64,000 bases of DNA from positions 734,983,714 to 735,047,713 of the forward strand of contig CM062812.1 in the NCBI GenBank assembly GCA_031772625.1, given 5' to 3'. The DNA is from Pinus tabuliformis. Lineage: Eukaryota; Streptophyta; Pinopsida; Pinales; Pinaceae. The position numbers and the translations under genes are program-made. Positions 21,706 through 32,379 of the stretch are shown one piece after another (within the stretch, counting starts at the first letter, position 1; every line of letters begins with the position of its first letter). The notes under the pieces were generated by a model. The model was not told the origin of the DNA. It saw only the letters and a list, made by a program, of their open reading frames with translations, and searched no databases.

Positions 21706-22694
21706 TGTCCTCCTAAGCAAGTCTCAGACCTCAGCTCTTTAAGTCAAGCTTTGAAAATAAGAGAAAGACATTGAAAATCAATAAAAACTCTGGTTCCGCA
21801 CTTTCTCTCACTGTCACCTGCGGGCCCGCACCCTTTGTTCGTGTCAACTGCGTATCTGCATGCTCTGTCTGTAAAGGGGTGGGTGCGTACCCCTGTGAAA
21901 GTCAAAAGGCGCAAAGTTTATCTTAAAAAACTCACTTTGGGTTAATTCTAGAGGATTCTAGAAGGAATTTTGACGTGGATTGTTCGCTCTGAGGTGGTTC
22001 ATGCATCCCAAAAGAGAAGGAGCTAATCCCTTGACTAAAGGAGCTATCCCTTTGAAGGAGGGTTTTATCCCTTTGAAGGAGGACCTAGTAACTTCCCTCC
22101 ATTGCACTATAAATACAGGCATTGGGGTGAGGACTAGAGAGGTTAGAAGCTGAACATTTTGAGGGTAAATGCTGGTGAAATTAAGACTTCCTAGTTGAGC
22201 TTAAGAGGAGAGATCACATACCTTTTTGGTTCCATTGGGGAGTGAGTGAAGCTTGTCAAAGTAGAGGAGACTTCTTGTTGGACCCTGGGAGGAGCTTGTA
22301 CAGCGTCAAGGCAAAGGTTGTAAAGTTCTTCTTCTTTTGAATTAATACAATCAAACTCATTTTTCTCAACAAGTATCTTATGCTATTTGTTTCATGGACT
22401 CCTTGACTTTCATGTTAAATATGTTTTATGCAATTGGTTTTTCAGGTGTTATTTAAGTTGTTTGCCTTGTTTGTGTTTGCAGATTCGCGAAAAGGAGCTC
22501 ATTTGGATCAAAGGAGCGAGAGCATCCACAAACTTGCGTAGGACCTAAGGTAGGCCCTAAAAACACTTGTTTACCATTGTTTACAAAAGCATATTTAGAG
22601 AAAGATAGTGTCTGGTTGGTTTGCTTGTCATTAGGTCTTCTTTAGATTCTAGGAAGGTCTATCTTGTCCGCAAGATCGACTCATTCCGTGTGAC
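21706..22694 (+). mobile_element. Probable solo LTR inserted between protease and RT of the gypsy element
   Basis: A 989-bp block that breaks the minus-strand gypsy coding region starts TGTC and ends GACA (a 4-bp terminal inverted repeat). It contains a TATA-like CTATAAATACAG at about 22109 followed by leader-like sequence. No PBS, polypurine tract or ORF is inside, as expected for a solo LTR. The flanks GTAC and GTAG match at only three of four bases, so target duplication is imperfect and the exact ends are not certain. Confidence 0.5.
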
Positions 22695-22729
22695 AGTAGG
22701 CTTCATATTCCTCCTGCTCTTCCAACCAT

Positions 22730-23300
22730 AAAGGTAAGTCATGATCTAGAGATGGTTGAGTAGGAGGTTACAAGACCAATTTTTTAGACAAATGCCCATT
22801 TTTAATGGTCATATTCCCAGCCTGCAACTTATGTACGCATCAACAGTGGCTAACCATGGCCTTCCAAGGATGACAAGATAACCATTGAACTTGGTCTTAG
22901 GTTGGATAACTAAGAATTTAGTAGGGTATTCATAGGAATCAATGGAGACCATCACATCCTCAACAACTGTGGATCTGTCTACAAGCTACAAGCCTATTGT
23001 GGTCTTCCTTAATGATCTTTGGAGATTCAGTTTAAGCATAGTATCCTTATTTCTCACTTTCATGGTAGCCCCAAGATCAATCAAGGTATGGGGGACAATG
23101 ATACCATATATTTTCACATCTCCCACAGGACTTCCAGGATCTAGATACTTCAGGAAAATCACTCGCCCCAACATTAAGTCAGACAACTATCCAATGACAT
23201 TAATGGTATGGTTGTCTTTCTTTCGCCTACCAGGATGTTTGAAGCATTTCTCATTAATTAAATTGTTGTAGATGGGGACATCCTTGATAGCTTGGAGGAG
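22730..23300 (-). pseudogene. Aspartic protease region of the minus-strand gypsy element
   Basis: ORF 22986-23186 reads GIIVPHTLIDLGATMKVRNKDT, where the retropepsin active site would be D-x-G-A: here Leu-Ile-Asp-Leu-Gly-Ala, with the Asp and Gly-Ala spacing kept. Downstream comes LNLQRSLRKTT. Flanking reading frame is broken. Identified from the active-site pattern and from its position between gag and RT. Confidence 0.7.
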
Positions 23301-23798
23301 CGATATTTTAACAGACAAGTTTTTCAATTCACCCAGAAGCTCAATCTCTTCTGGGTTGTGCTAGATAGGATGGATTAATCTCTCAGGAAAAGGTGGTGGA
23401 TTGGATTGAGGAACACTCTCATCCTTTTCCACTTCAAGCTCCTCAGGTGGAGATGGAGGTTAATTATCTAGAAGAACTCTTCTAGACCTAAGGTTGATTT
23501 CTTGAATTTCCACAACACAGGTAGGTAAGATGTTTCCCCATTATAGACTTGATGTGCCTGTTTATTGTTTGGGTTTGGATTTGGTTGAGCAAGCATCAGA
23601 GGTTGCTCAGGTGGATCAGGGTGAAGGATTTATGGTTGAGATGGAGGTGGAGGCAGTAAGGCTAGAGATTGGTTGTATGGGGGCCTCCACCCATGGGATG
23701 GTGTATTCCACTGAGGTTGTGTGGGAGCATATGGCTGAAATGATTGATTGGTAGGTTGGGAATGGTATTTAGGTGCAATGGAGCAGGGAGAAGGTGTG

Positions 23799-23956
23799 TG
23801 TTGACACCTAATCCTCTGCGATTGGGTGAATTTGGAATGTGAACAGTCATCAAGAAGATGAACTGATCAGTCACATTCATGTATATAACAATAGCTACCT
23901 AATGAAATGAACGAATCAGTTTTTCTGCCTAGTCTGGAGTTACTCCTGGCCTGACA
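23799..23956 (+). repeat. 5' LTR of the copia element (158 bp)
   Basis: Starts TG and ends CA; matches 28702-28859 with a single mismatch. Very short for a copia LTR. Confidence 0.97.
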
Positions 23957-23970
23957 TGGTATCAGAGCAC
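23957..23970 (+). other. Primer-binding site (tRNA-iMet) of the copia element
   Basis: TGGTATCAGAGCAC directly abuts the 5' LTR and matches the standard plant initiator-methionine primer-binding sequence exactly over 12 bases. Confidence 0.95.
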
Positions 23971-25138
23971 AGGTCCCAGGTTCCTTTTTTGGCGTCCCTT
24001 GTAACTCCTTTGTCCCATACTCTGCCATAACGCATCTGCCTTCTATTGTGCATCCGTTGGTTAATGCCTGAACGTTTGATGAGGCTGCGTGAATGGTATC
24101 GCAGCGGAAGCGTGGTGGAAGGAGCCATTTCATTTTTTTGAAAAAAAAAAAGGCTCATTTGAACTGCGTTGAATGTGCTCGTATGAATGCTGGTATGTGC
24201 TGAGTATTAATGTTGTTAAATGGTATTTGAAGTGCTGTATTGAACGCCTGTTTATAACGCTGTATTGAATGGAGTTACTGCGTATCGTTTAACGCTGAAT
24301 AAATGGTGTATAAACGCTGTATCACATGAATGGTGTATTAACGCTGTATCGTTTAAAGCTGTCTCTTGAATGTTTATAACGCTGGTATGGTGTAACCTAT
24401 CTAACCACCGTAATAAGAGAGAAGCCACGACCTTGCTGTAGCTGCTATTTTTGTGAAGTGTCACTATGGAAAAACAGGTGAAGACCTGGTGTGAGCCACT
24501 GATATGAAGAGAAACAGTACATAAATGCTTTGATATTCTTTACGATTAGTTTCTTGCAAAGCTTGCTGCGAAAGCTGAGGTTTTCCCAGGTTCTGAGTTT
24601 CGAATTGCATATGATGAAGCAATGTCATATGAGTAAAGATAAGCTTGTGGTACAAGAGTAAGTTTATGTTTTGCAAGACCTTTATATTCTCAACGTTTCC
24701 TGTGTGCCTACGGCCCCTCTGTCAAAGCGCTATTCTTTTTCATTCTCTGAATTAAAAAAAAAGGATTATATGCAGTGACATAGCATATACTGAGGGTTAT
24801 ATGCAGTGAAAATTTTATGATAGTGATAGCATTCCTTTTTAGCAGCAGAAGTTTTTTTTTTTCCACAAGAGCACTTTAACGCTGCCATATTTTTATTACT
24901 GGCTTCAAAGTCTAGAGAATCAAAGGGATTTATGGTGATTTTTTAGTCTCTTCAGTGAACTTTAAAATTGTAATACCGTTGCTGCTCCAACTTTGTAGAG
25001 CTCGCGGTTGATACCGTTGCTGCTCCAACTTTGTAGAGCTCGCGGTGAATGATTGATTATTTCCCACAGAGATTTTTTTTTTGAATACAATTTCACTGTA
25101 TATCAGCAGAAATATTTTTCTATCAGCAGAAATAATTT
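23971..25138 (+). other. Non-coding leader of the copia element, in the place of gag
   Basis: About 1.2 kb without a credible + frame, where copia elements normally hold gag. It contains repeated AACGCTGTAT-type motifs (24255, 24290, 24314, 24338, 24376). It also has a 38-bp tandem duplication starting at 24973 and 25011 (ATACCGTTGCTGCTCCAACT...). A shorter doublet TATCAGCAGAAAT lies at about 25098-25130. Only the extreme C-terminal end of a Gag-like frame (knuckle) follows at 25139. Confidence 0.7.
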
Positions 25139-28100
25139 TTGTTACAGTATGCATTCAAGAGAAAGAGGAAGATATTTCAGAGGCAGGGGGGTAGACATTC
25201 TCAAGGAGAAAAGGCAGATCTGCATTGCATTCGCTGCAAAAGAAATGGATCACATGATGCCTCTACATGCAAGCTACCATGGGACAAAATTGAGCAGAAA
25301 AGAAACCAACAGAGAGGTAAAACTGATGATACAGACAAAGGTAAAGCACCTAAATCCGCTCACTATATTGAGGCACAATGTAACATTGGAGTAAATGAAG
25401 ATTTGTTTAATGCTTCACTTGCTTCTTCGAAAAATGATTGGTTGCTTGATTCAGGAGGAACCTGTCATATGACTTCTAGAAAAGATTTTTTTGAAGATTT
25501 CACTGACAATGTTGATGGAGCAGTATACTTTGCAGATCAGTCAAAAATCAAGCCATCAGGGCTTGGCACAATCAGGCTTAAATTGCCCGGTCTTCCAGAC
25601 TTTCTTCTGGATCATGTTCTATATCTCCCACAGCTCAAAAGAAACTTGTTGTCCTTGGTTCACATCCGTCAGCAAGGTCACTCCATTCATATGTTTGATG
25701 GCAAGCTTGAGGTAAGAAAAGCATCTGACCACTCACTTGTCATGAGGGGAATAGAAGAAGAAAGGCTTCTCAAACTGCAAGGAACCTCTGCTCATGCACA
25801 ACATTTCTCATATATTTCTCATCATGAAGAAGGTACACTTCCATCAAGTTTATTATGGCATGCTAGATTTGGACATTTAAACTATGACAATCTCTGCTTA
25901 TTGAAGAAAAATGGTGTTGCTGGTTTGCCTACAATTCCTAGGAAACATAAGCAATGTGATGCTTTCATTCTAGGAAAGCATAGCAAACAGTCTTTTCATG
26001 ATTCACATTCAAGAGCACATAGGAAGCTTGAACTCATTCATTCAGATTTATGTGGTCCAATGCCTGTTCCTTCTGCAAATGGAAATAAATATATCATGAC
26101 ATTTATTGATGATTACACCAGAATGTGTTGGGTTTATTTATTGAAGAACAAATCTGATGCTTTTCAAACATTCAAGAATTTTCATAAATGGATTGAAAAT
26201 GATGCACAATCTCATATTGGGTCTATTCGCACTGATAATGGAAAATAATATACATCAAATGAATTTGACAACTATCTTCGCCAACGTGGGATCAAACATC
26301 AAACAACTGTACCTTATAATCCCCAACAGAATGGTGTAGCGGAAAGAATGAATAGAACAATTTTGAATATGGTACGATCCATGCTTTTCTTCAAAAATGT
26401 AAAGATAATGTTTTGGGTTGATGCTGTTCTATGTGTTGCATATATAAAGAATAGATGTCCATCTAATGTTATAAGAAACAAGACTCCTTATGAATTGTGG
26501 TATGGACATGTTCCTTCGGTAAAACATCTCAGGATCTTTGGTTCCACCTATTATGCTTTGATACCAAAGGTACATAGAAACAAACTTGGTGCTAGAAGTC
26601 GTAAGTGTATCTTCCTGGGGTATTCAACAACCTCCAAAGCATACCGCCTCTATGATGAAGTAAATAAAAAGTTTGTTGTATCTAGAGATGTAATTTTTCT
26701 TGAATCATCCAAATCTGACAATGTTGTTGAGCGGCAACTTGATCGCTTGGATAGATTCGCAAAAATGAAATCATTTCAAGAGTTTGATAATCAGATTCCA
26801 CATCTTGAAGGGGGGATTCCTATACTAAATCAACATGTGGAATCTTCTTCTGAAGAAAAATCTCCCCTGCATGAAACTCCAACAACGAATGATGCTTTAA
26901 GTGATGTAATTGATAGAATTGGGAGACTCAATCTTGATTCAGTCCCAACTCAATCAACAGATCAGCCTGACCATCTTAGAAAGGTCCCCCAAAGTGGCTA
27001 ACAAAGACACTTGAAAGTGTTCATCCTGATGAAATTGGAAAAACAGGAACCATAAATTCAAACCGACAAAATGGAGGTGATGTAGATGACTCTAATTCAC
27101 CTGTTGATATGGATGTTTCTTATGATTGTGAATTGAACTTGTCTACAGATTTTGAACCAACTTCCTTTAAAGAAGCTTCTTCTCATGATGAATGGAAAGA
27201 AGCAATGCAAAAGGAGTATGATTCCCTCATAAAGAACGGCACTTGGAAGCTGGTTGATCCTCCATTTGGAACCAAACCAATTGGCTGCAAGTGGGTCTAC
27301 AAGAACAAGTATAAAGCTGATGGCTCACTTGACAAGCACAAAGCTAGGCTTGTGGCAAAAGGTTTTGCACAAAAAGAAGGGGTCGATTATGAGGAAACTT
27401 TTGCCCCCACAGCAAAATGGGCCACCATCCAGACACTCTTTGCACTAGCAGCTCAGAACGGTTGGAAAGTCCATCAAATGGATGTAAAAACTACCTTCTT
27501 GAATGGAGATCTAAAAGAAAATGTTTTTTATGTCCCAGCCTGAAGGATTTGCTGTGAAAGGACATGAACATAAAGTATGCAAACTTGTGAAGTCCTTGTA
27601 TGGCCTCAAACAAGCACCATGAGCCTGGTATCAAAAACTAACTGAGCATCTTCTGAAACTCAACTTCAATCATTTTGATCTTGATGATGCAACTTTATTT
27701 GTCAAGAAAGTTGGCAAAATAGTTGTATATCTTGTGGTATATGTAGATGATCTTTTAATGACAGGGAACAATGAAAGCTATATTGCATCCATAAAGAAAG
27801 AATTAGGAAAAAGTTTTGAAATGACTGATTTGGGCTATGCTCATTACTATCTTGGCATTGAAGTAACCCAACATCCAAAATCCATATTTCTTTGTCAAAA
27901 GAAATACATTGGAGATTTGTTAAATAGATTTGGCATGACAGAGTGCAATCCTCTTTCTACTCCAATGGAACAAAAATTAAAGCTCACATCTATTGAAGGA
28001 AAGGAATTTGAGGATGCAACAAAGTATAGACAGCTTGTAGGAAGTCTCATCTACCTCACTACTACCAGACCAGACATTTCATTTACTGTTGGAATCCTCT

Positions 28101-28692
28101 CTAGGTTCATGCAAAGCCTTGTGAGGGACATTGGTCTACTGCAAAAAGAGTTCTAAGGTACTTGAAGGGAACTCAAGACCTTGGAATCAAGTATACACAG
28201 GTGGACGACTTTAGCTTGATTGGATACTCTGATTCAGACTTCGATGGAGACAAAGAAACTGGAGTATCTACTTCAGGATATGCTACGAGTCTTGGATCAG
28301 GAGCTGTCTCTTGGAGATCATGCAAACAATCAGTTCCAGCAGATTCCACAACAGAAGCAGAATATGTGGCAGCAGCTGAAGCAACAAAATAAATTGTGTG
28401 GCTCAGGAAAATTCTTGAAGATTTGCAGGTAAAACAAGTACAATCAACTCCACTCATGATTGACAACACCTCTACAATAAAGTTGGCCAAGAACCCAAAG
28501 TTCCATGATCGTACAAAGCACATCAATACTAAATATCATCTGATCCGACATCATGTTGAGGCCAAAACAATCCATCTGTGTCATTGTTCCACAAATGAGC
28601 AAATTGCAGACATCTTCACCAAAGCGCTTGGAAGAGAAAAGCTTGAAAGATTCATAACGATGCTTGGACTCACCAACATCCCTTCAGATTAA
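25139..28692 (+). pseudogene. Copia pol: knuckle, protease, integrase, RT, RNase H, with five breaks
   Basis: The frame opens near 25139. A zinc-knuckle-like CIRCKRNGSHDASTC has one extra residue between Cys and His. Protease active site WLLDSGGTCHM (25439). Integrase zinc part HARFGHLNYDNL...QCDAFILGKH, where the last Cys of the usual pair is Phe. Integrase core LIHSDLCGP (26033), RTDNG (26228) and NGVAERMNR (26333) keep all three acidic residues. RT CKWVYKNK (27287), QMDVKTTFLNG (27475), YVDDLLMTGN (27737). RNase H TEAEYVAA (28354), ending at 28690. Breaks: TAA 26246, +1 T in the run 27523-27528, TGA 27620, 1-base loss near 28117, TAA 28390. Each stop could be one C-to-T change. The product cannot be made from this copy. 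Confidence 0.93.
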
Positions 28693-28701
28693 GGGGGGGA
28701 A
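28691..28701 (+). other. Polypurine tract of the copia element
   Basis: AAGGGGGGGAA abuts the 3' LTR at 28702; this is the usual site for plus-strand priming. Confidence 0.92.
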
Positions 28702-28859
28702 TGTTGACACCTAATCCTCTGCAATTGGGTGAATTTGGAATGTGAACAGTCATCAAGAAGATGAACTGATCAGTCACATTCATGTATATAACAATAGCTA
28801 CCTAATGAAATGAACGAATCAGTTTTTCTGCCTAGTCTGGAGTTACTCCTGGCCTGACA
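28702..28859 (+). repeat. 3' LTR of the copia element (158 bp)
   Basis: Single mismatch against the 5' LTR; followed by the target duplication GTGTG at 28860. Confidence 0.97.
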
Positions 28860-28864
28860 GTGTG

Positions 28865-30250
28865 TAACATAAAGGTTGAGCAGGAGGACACCAAGGGGTA
28901 AATGATGCATTTGGTTAGGGTTTTAAAATGGATAGGACACCCCTTACATGCATTTTTGGTATGTTCAAGGTCCTTGAGGTCCTCTTTGGTTGATATAACA
29001 AAGTTATTCAGTCACACCTTTAGTTCCTTGATACACAACTTTCAATCCAGGCAGATAAGGGAACTTGTCTATTGAGTGGTTCTCCTCACAGACTGAGCAA
29101 ATATATATAAGCTTCAATGGACATTCATTTCTAGGGTGCATTCTAGTGCATCTAGGGAAAAAGATAACTAAGGTTCTTTTTGCTTCCTCCTACTTCATCT
29201 TGATCTACATGGTGTCCATTTACAGAGCAAGGGTATGCAACATTTCAATCTTGAAGTCTTCCAACATGTTCCCAATTTCACCTTTGATGGATGTGTTGGA
29301 GGGGGATGAACTGGCCAAAGCTTGACTAGCCCTACCCTTCTTTTTGGCTACCCTAGAATGATTTTTGAAAACTGACTTGATATCATCATAGGATAATTGA
29401 GAAATGTCCCCGCCTAACAACATGTTTAGGCTTTCTAGGAGATCTTCCCTGATCCCTCTAAGAGGTACTAGCTTGAGTGATTCATGATCAAGCGTACATC
29501 TGGCCCTTTTGTAGCTGAGTTGGAACCTTTCCTCATAATAATCCAAAGACTCATCATGTTCCAATGTCATTCTAAAGATTTCCTCTTTGGTATCTTTGTA
29601 CCTCCAATAATCCCTATACTTATTAGTGAAGGCTTGCTACATTTGAGCCCAAGTAGTAATGTTGTCCCCAGGTAAACCCATGAACCAGCATAAGGCTACA
29701 TCTTTGAGGGTGGATGGGAACAATTTCAACTTCTTGTCATCAGAGATATAATAATAAGTTTTTCATATGACAACAAACTAAAACAAAAAGGTATCTAGGT
29801 CCTCTGAAGTTAAGCCATGGAAGTGAGGATAGGAAGAGGGGCTTATGTTTTTCATCCTAGCATCTCCATTAGTTTCTCTGATGGGAAAAACATCCTCAAT
29901 TCTCTTTTTAGATCCATTTTTATTTTCAGTATGATTTCTATTTGCATCCATGGTGTAGGTTGGTGGAATGGTTTCTTCTTATTCTTCCTCAATAGGCTCT
30001 TCAAAGATCTCTGGTTGTTCACCTAATGGGTCCTCTAGCTCACGACCACCAAAGAAGAGGGAAGCTTGGTTGTTAGATGCAGTGGGGGTATTTGGCAGAA
30101 ATTTTCCTAAGTTGTCTTTACTCCTACGAGGCAAGAAAGGAGAAGGATTTGAAACTATTTGTTGAATAGAACTACATGTAGAATGGAAATAAATCAAAGA
30201 TTGCAACTATTTGTTGAATGTAAAACAAAAAGAAAAGGATGAATTGCATC
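28865..30250 (-). pseudogene. Gag of the minus-strand gypsy element
   Basis: ORF 29220-29570 on minus (ESLDYYEERFQLSYKRARCT...) has the charged, helical character of a retrotransposon Gag core (YYERF-like and L-x-x-LRGIREDL parts). It is followed towards 28865 by Cys/His pieces (CTRMHPRNEC, CSVCE near 29085-29150) that may be a degenerate knuckle. The N-terminal part to about 30250 is broken by stops. It is separated from its protease by the copia insertion. Confidence 0.7.
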
Positions 30251-30307
30251 TATTTACTAAATTTTAAATGGAAATGAAAGCAGAAATCACATCTACTTAG
30301 ACACCTC

Positions 30308-30326
30308 CCCTGTAATGGCCCCAAAA
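30308..30326 (-). other. Degenerate primer-binding site of the minus-strand gypsy element
   Basis: On minus the sequence TTGGGGCCATTACAGGGGA matches the common plant gypsy primer-binding stretch TTGGCGCCGTTGCCGGGGA (tRNA-Asp type, from memory) at 15 of 19 bases, at the expected place just 5' of gag. It would put the LTR end at 30329. Confidence 0.5.
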
Positions 30327-30328
30327 AA

Positions 30329-32300
30329 TGATGAGCTCTAGTACTGTAGCAAGGATGTTCCAACTCCTAGGGCTACCAACTTTACCTCATCAACCTGGGG
30401 TTCGTACAAACTTGGAGATGACTGTGGTGTATACACAGTGGATGTAATGATCTACTCTTGACACTTTTCAACTGGGGTGATAGATCACTAGGGTTTTTCA
30501 AACTAGCATTCTATTGACTATAAGGAGTTTCACTACTAACATCAGATGGAAAACTATTTATAATGCAAAAAGGGAATGTTTCCTATCTTAGGAAATGAAA
30601 ATGTTGAATGGGAAAGAGCTATGAAGTGACATGCAATTATCTAGCTGAGCATTGACAAATTGCTTTCAAAAGAGACCTAATTTAACTATGCATTTTAACA
30701 TCTAGTTAGTTAGACTAAGTAAGCATGAATATTAATCTCAAACTACTTTGACTTTTGTATGCATGTACTAACTAGAAATTGCAAAAAATAGTCTTTTTTA
30801 TTTTCATTTTTATAAATGTGAATGCTAAGTGAACCAACCCGATCTTTTGTAGGGACGAAAGGCATCGGGAAATAGGTCCAAAATGGTCTTAAGGGTATGG
30901 AAGCCAAGTGGAGGCCTAACCTAAGCTCAAATGGTCATTGTTTCTTAATTCAGGCTTAAAACAAGTTGCTACAAGGTTTCATGTAGTAATATAGGATGTC
31001 CTAGTTTTTACTACAAGATGTCCTGGTTTACTACAGGAAATAGGATGAAAGCTATAGGAGGGTAGGAGAGGTGAAATAAAGTGTGGGGAAGGTGTCTGAT
31101 GTGGGTTAAGGCATAGACAATGTGTATACTACCCAAGGTTCCACTCAACTCTTCAAGATAGTTGGATTTTCTCAAGGGTGGTGTCCACTTTGCTAGAAAA
31201 TAGAAATTTGGATAAGGGGTTGGTAGACTTGGGTAGTATGGGTGAAGACAACTTGGATGAGGCCACTGAAATGAGTTCTCCTTGTAGATAAGAAACTCCT
31301 AAAATAACTTACATTCTTTCCTTCATTTATGCATAGCTTCATTTACATATGGAAAACATGAGTTTTATTTAGGAAAAATAGAATATTTGATGGCTAATGG
31401 AGAAATATATGAAACACAATCCTCTCTAAACTACAACAACTTTGAAAACCAAAATGACAATTGCAAGTGCCTCTAAGGAATTGTAAACACTAATCTACTC
31501 AATCAAAAACCCTAGCTATGCAATGATCTAAAGAGACAAATTTGTTTTTGGGGTTGTGAGAGTGGGGCCCTGAAACCATGATCCCATGAAGGAGATGAGG
31601 AAGAGACCAGTATCACTAGATTTTCTAAAGAATTAAATTTTACTATTGTACCATTGATTTACCTTGACAAGTAACGGGAGCAAAATTAAACAATCATTCA
31701 AGTACTTGCAAATGGGATAAAACAAAAATAACTTCAACAACTAACTATGAATGTAATCTAAGCACACATATACAAAACAAGGAGGAACCTATGCTACTAA
31801 GGTTGGGCCCTAACCCAAGAGCTTCAGCCCTCTGAGTCAACTCAGTGCTGGATCAAAGAAACCCTTTCCATTATCACCAAAATGTCGAAAATAACATGAG
31901 AATAATAGTCACAATATCTTATGCTCAAACTTGCCTCTTGGCTATAATAAGAATTTGAATCCTAATGATGCCCTAGGCCTTCTTATTTATACAACTGAAG
32001 CTACCAAAAACTTCCTTAAAATTATGGAGGCTTGGATCCCAAACTTGAGATTAAGTTGTCTTCAACTATCTCTAACTTGGTTGCCAATGACCTCTGTGTG
32101 CTTGGCTGCTTGTAACTCTAAGATTATGAGATCTGGTGGAGGAATATCTGAGTGATTAAGGAGTTAAGGAGGGAGATTCAATCTCCAAGAATACCTCTTG
32201 CTTGTCTACTTCGAGTTCCTTCACTTAAATAAGCCAAAACTACTCCAAATCCTGCAATTAATGCAAATTAGGCCACATGACATAACATCTCACCTTTACC
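30329..32300 (-). other. Candidate 5' LTR region of the minus-strand gypsy element
   Basis: Non-coding. Starts TGATGAG on + at 30329, directly after the candidate primer-binding site. Contains a minus-strand TATAAATAA at 31983-31991. The outer end was not found and no second copy was seen left of 18.4 kb, so the LTR call rests on position. Half-sites related to the 17739 palindrome occur at 30984-31043 (GGATGTCCTAG, CTACAGGAAATAGG). ORF 31931-32155 has no family signature. Confidence 0.4.
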
Positions 32301-32379
32301 CTTCTCACTAAGAAAAATATAATAAAATATGTAAAGAAATGTGAGAAAAGTTTATTTTAATAAGTTGAAGATTGATATT

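Larger units (their letters stand above)
23799..28859 (+). mobile_element. Young Ty1/copia retrotransposon, 5061 bp, nested in the gypsy element
   Basis: Both 158-bp LTRs (23799-23956 and 28702-28859) start TGTTGACACC and end GGCCTGACA. By my base-by-base comparison they differ at one position only (23820 G versus 28723 A). The 5-bp target duplication GTGTG is perfect at 23794-23798 and 28860-28864. A perfect initiator-Met primer-binding site follows the 5' LTR and a purine run AAGGGGGGGAA precedes the 3' LTR. Pol order is protease-integrase-RT-RNase H, the copia order. There is no recognisable gag body. It is inserted on + into the minus-strand gypsy element, so it is the younger of the two. 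Confidence 0.97.
18400..30328 (-). mobile_element. Decayed Ty3/gypsy element on minus strand, interrupted by two insertions
   Basis: Reading right to left the order is gag (29.2-30.2 kb), protease (~23.1 kb), RT/RNase H (~21.5-19.8 kb), integrase (~19.8-18.6 kb): the Ty3/gypsy order. Coding continuity is broken by a copia element at 23799-28859 and a probable solo LTR at 21706-22694, besides many stops. A degenerate primer-binding site sits at 30308-30326. The left boundary is uncertain: a purine-rich stretch on the minus strand at about 18391-18425 could be the polypurine tract. I could not find two matching LTRs, so the 3' LTR may be truncated or lost. Confidence 0.85.

Noticed and set aside
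25053..25394. 113-aa ORF overlapping the start of copia pol
   Set aside because: Out of frame with the knuckle-protease frame and without family similarity.
28173..28526. 117-aa minus ORF across copia RNase H
   Set aside because: Antisense shadow of the RNase H coding sequence.
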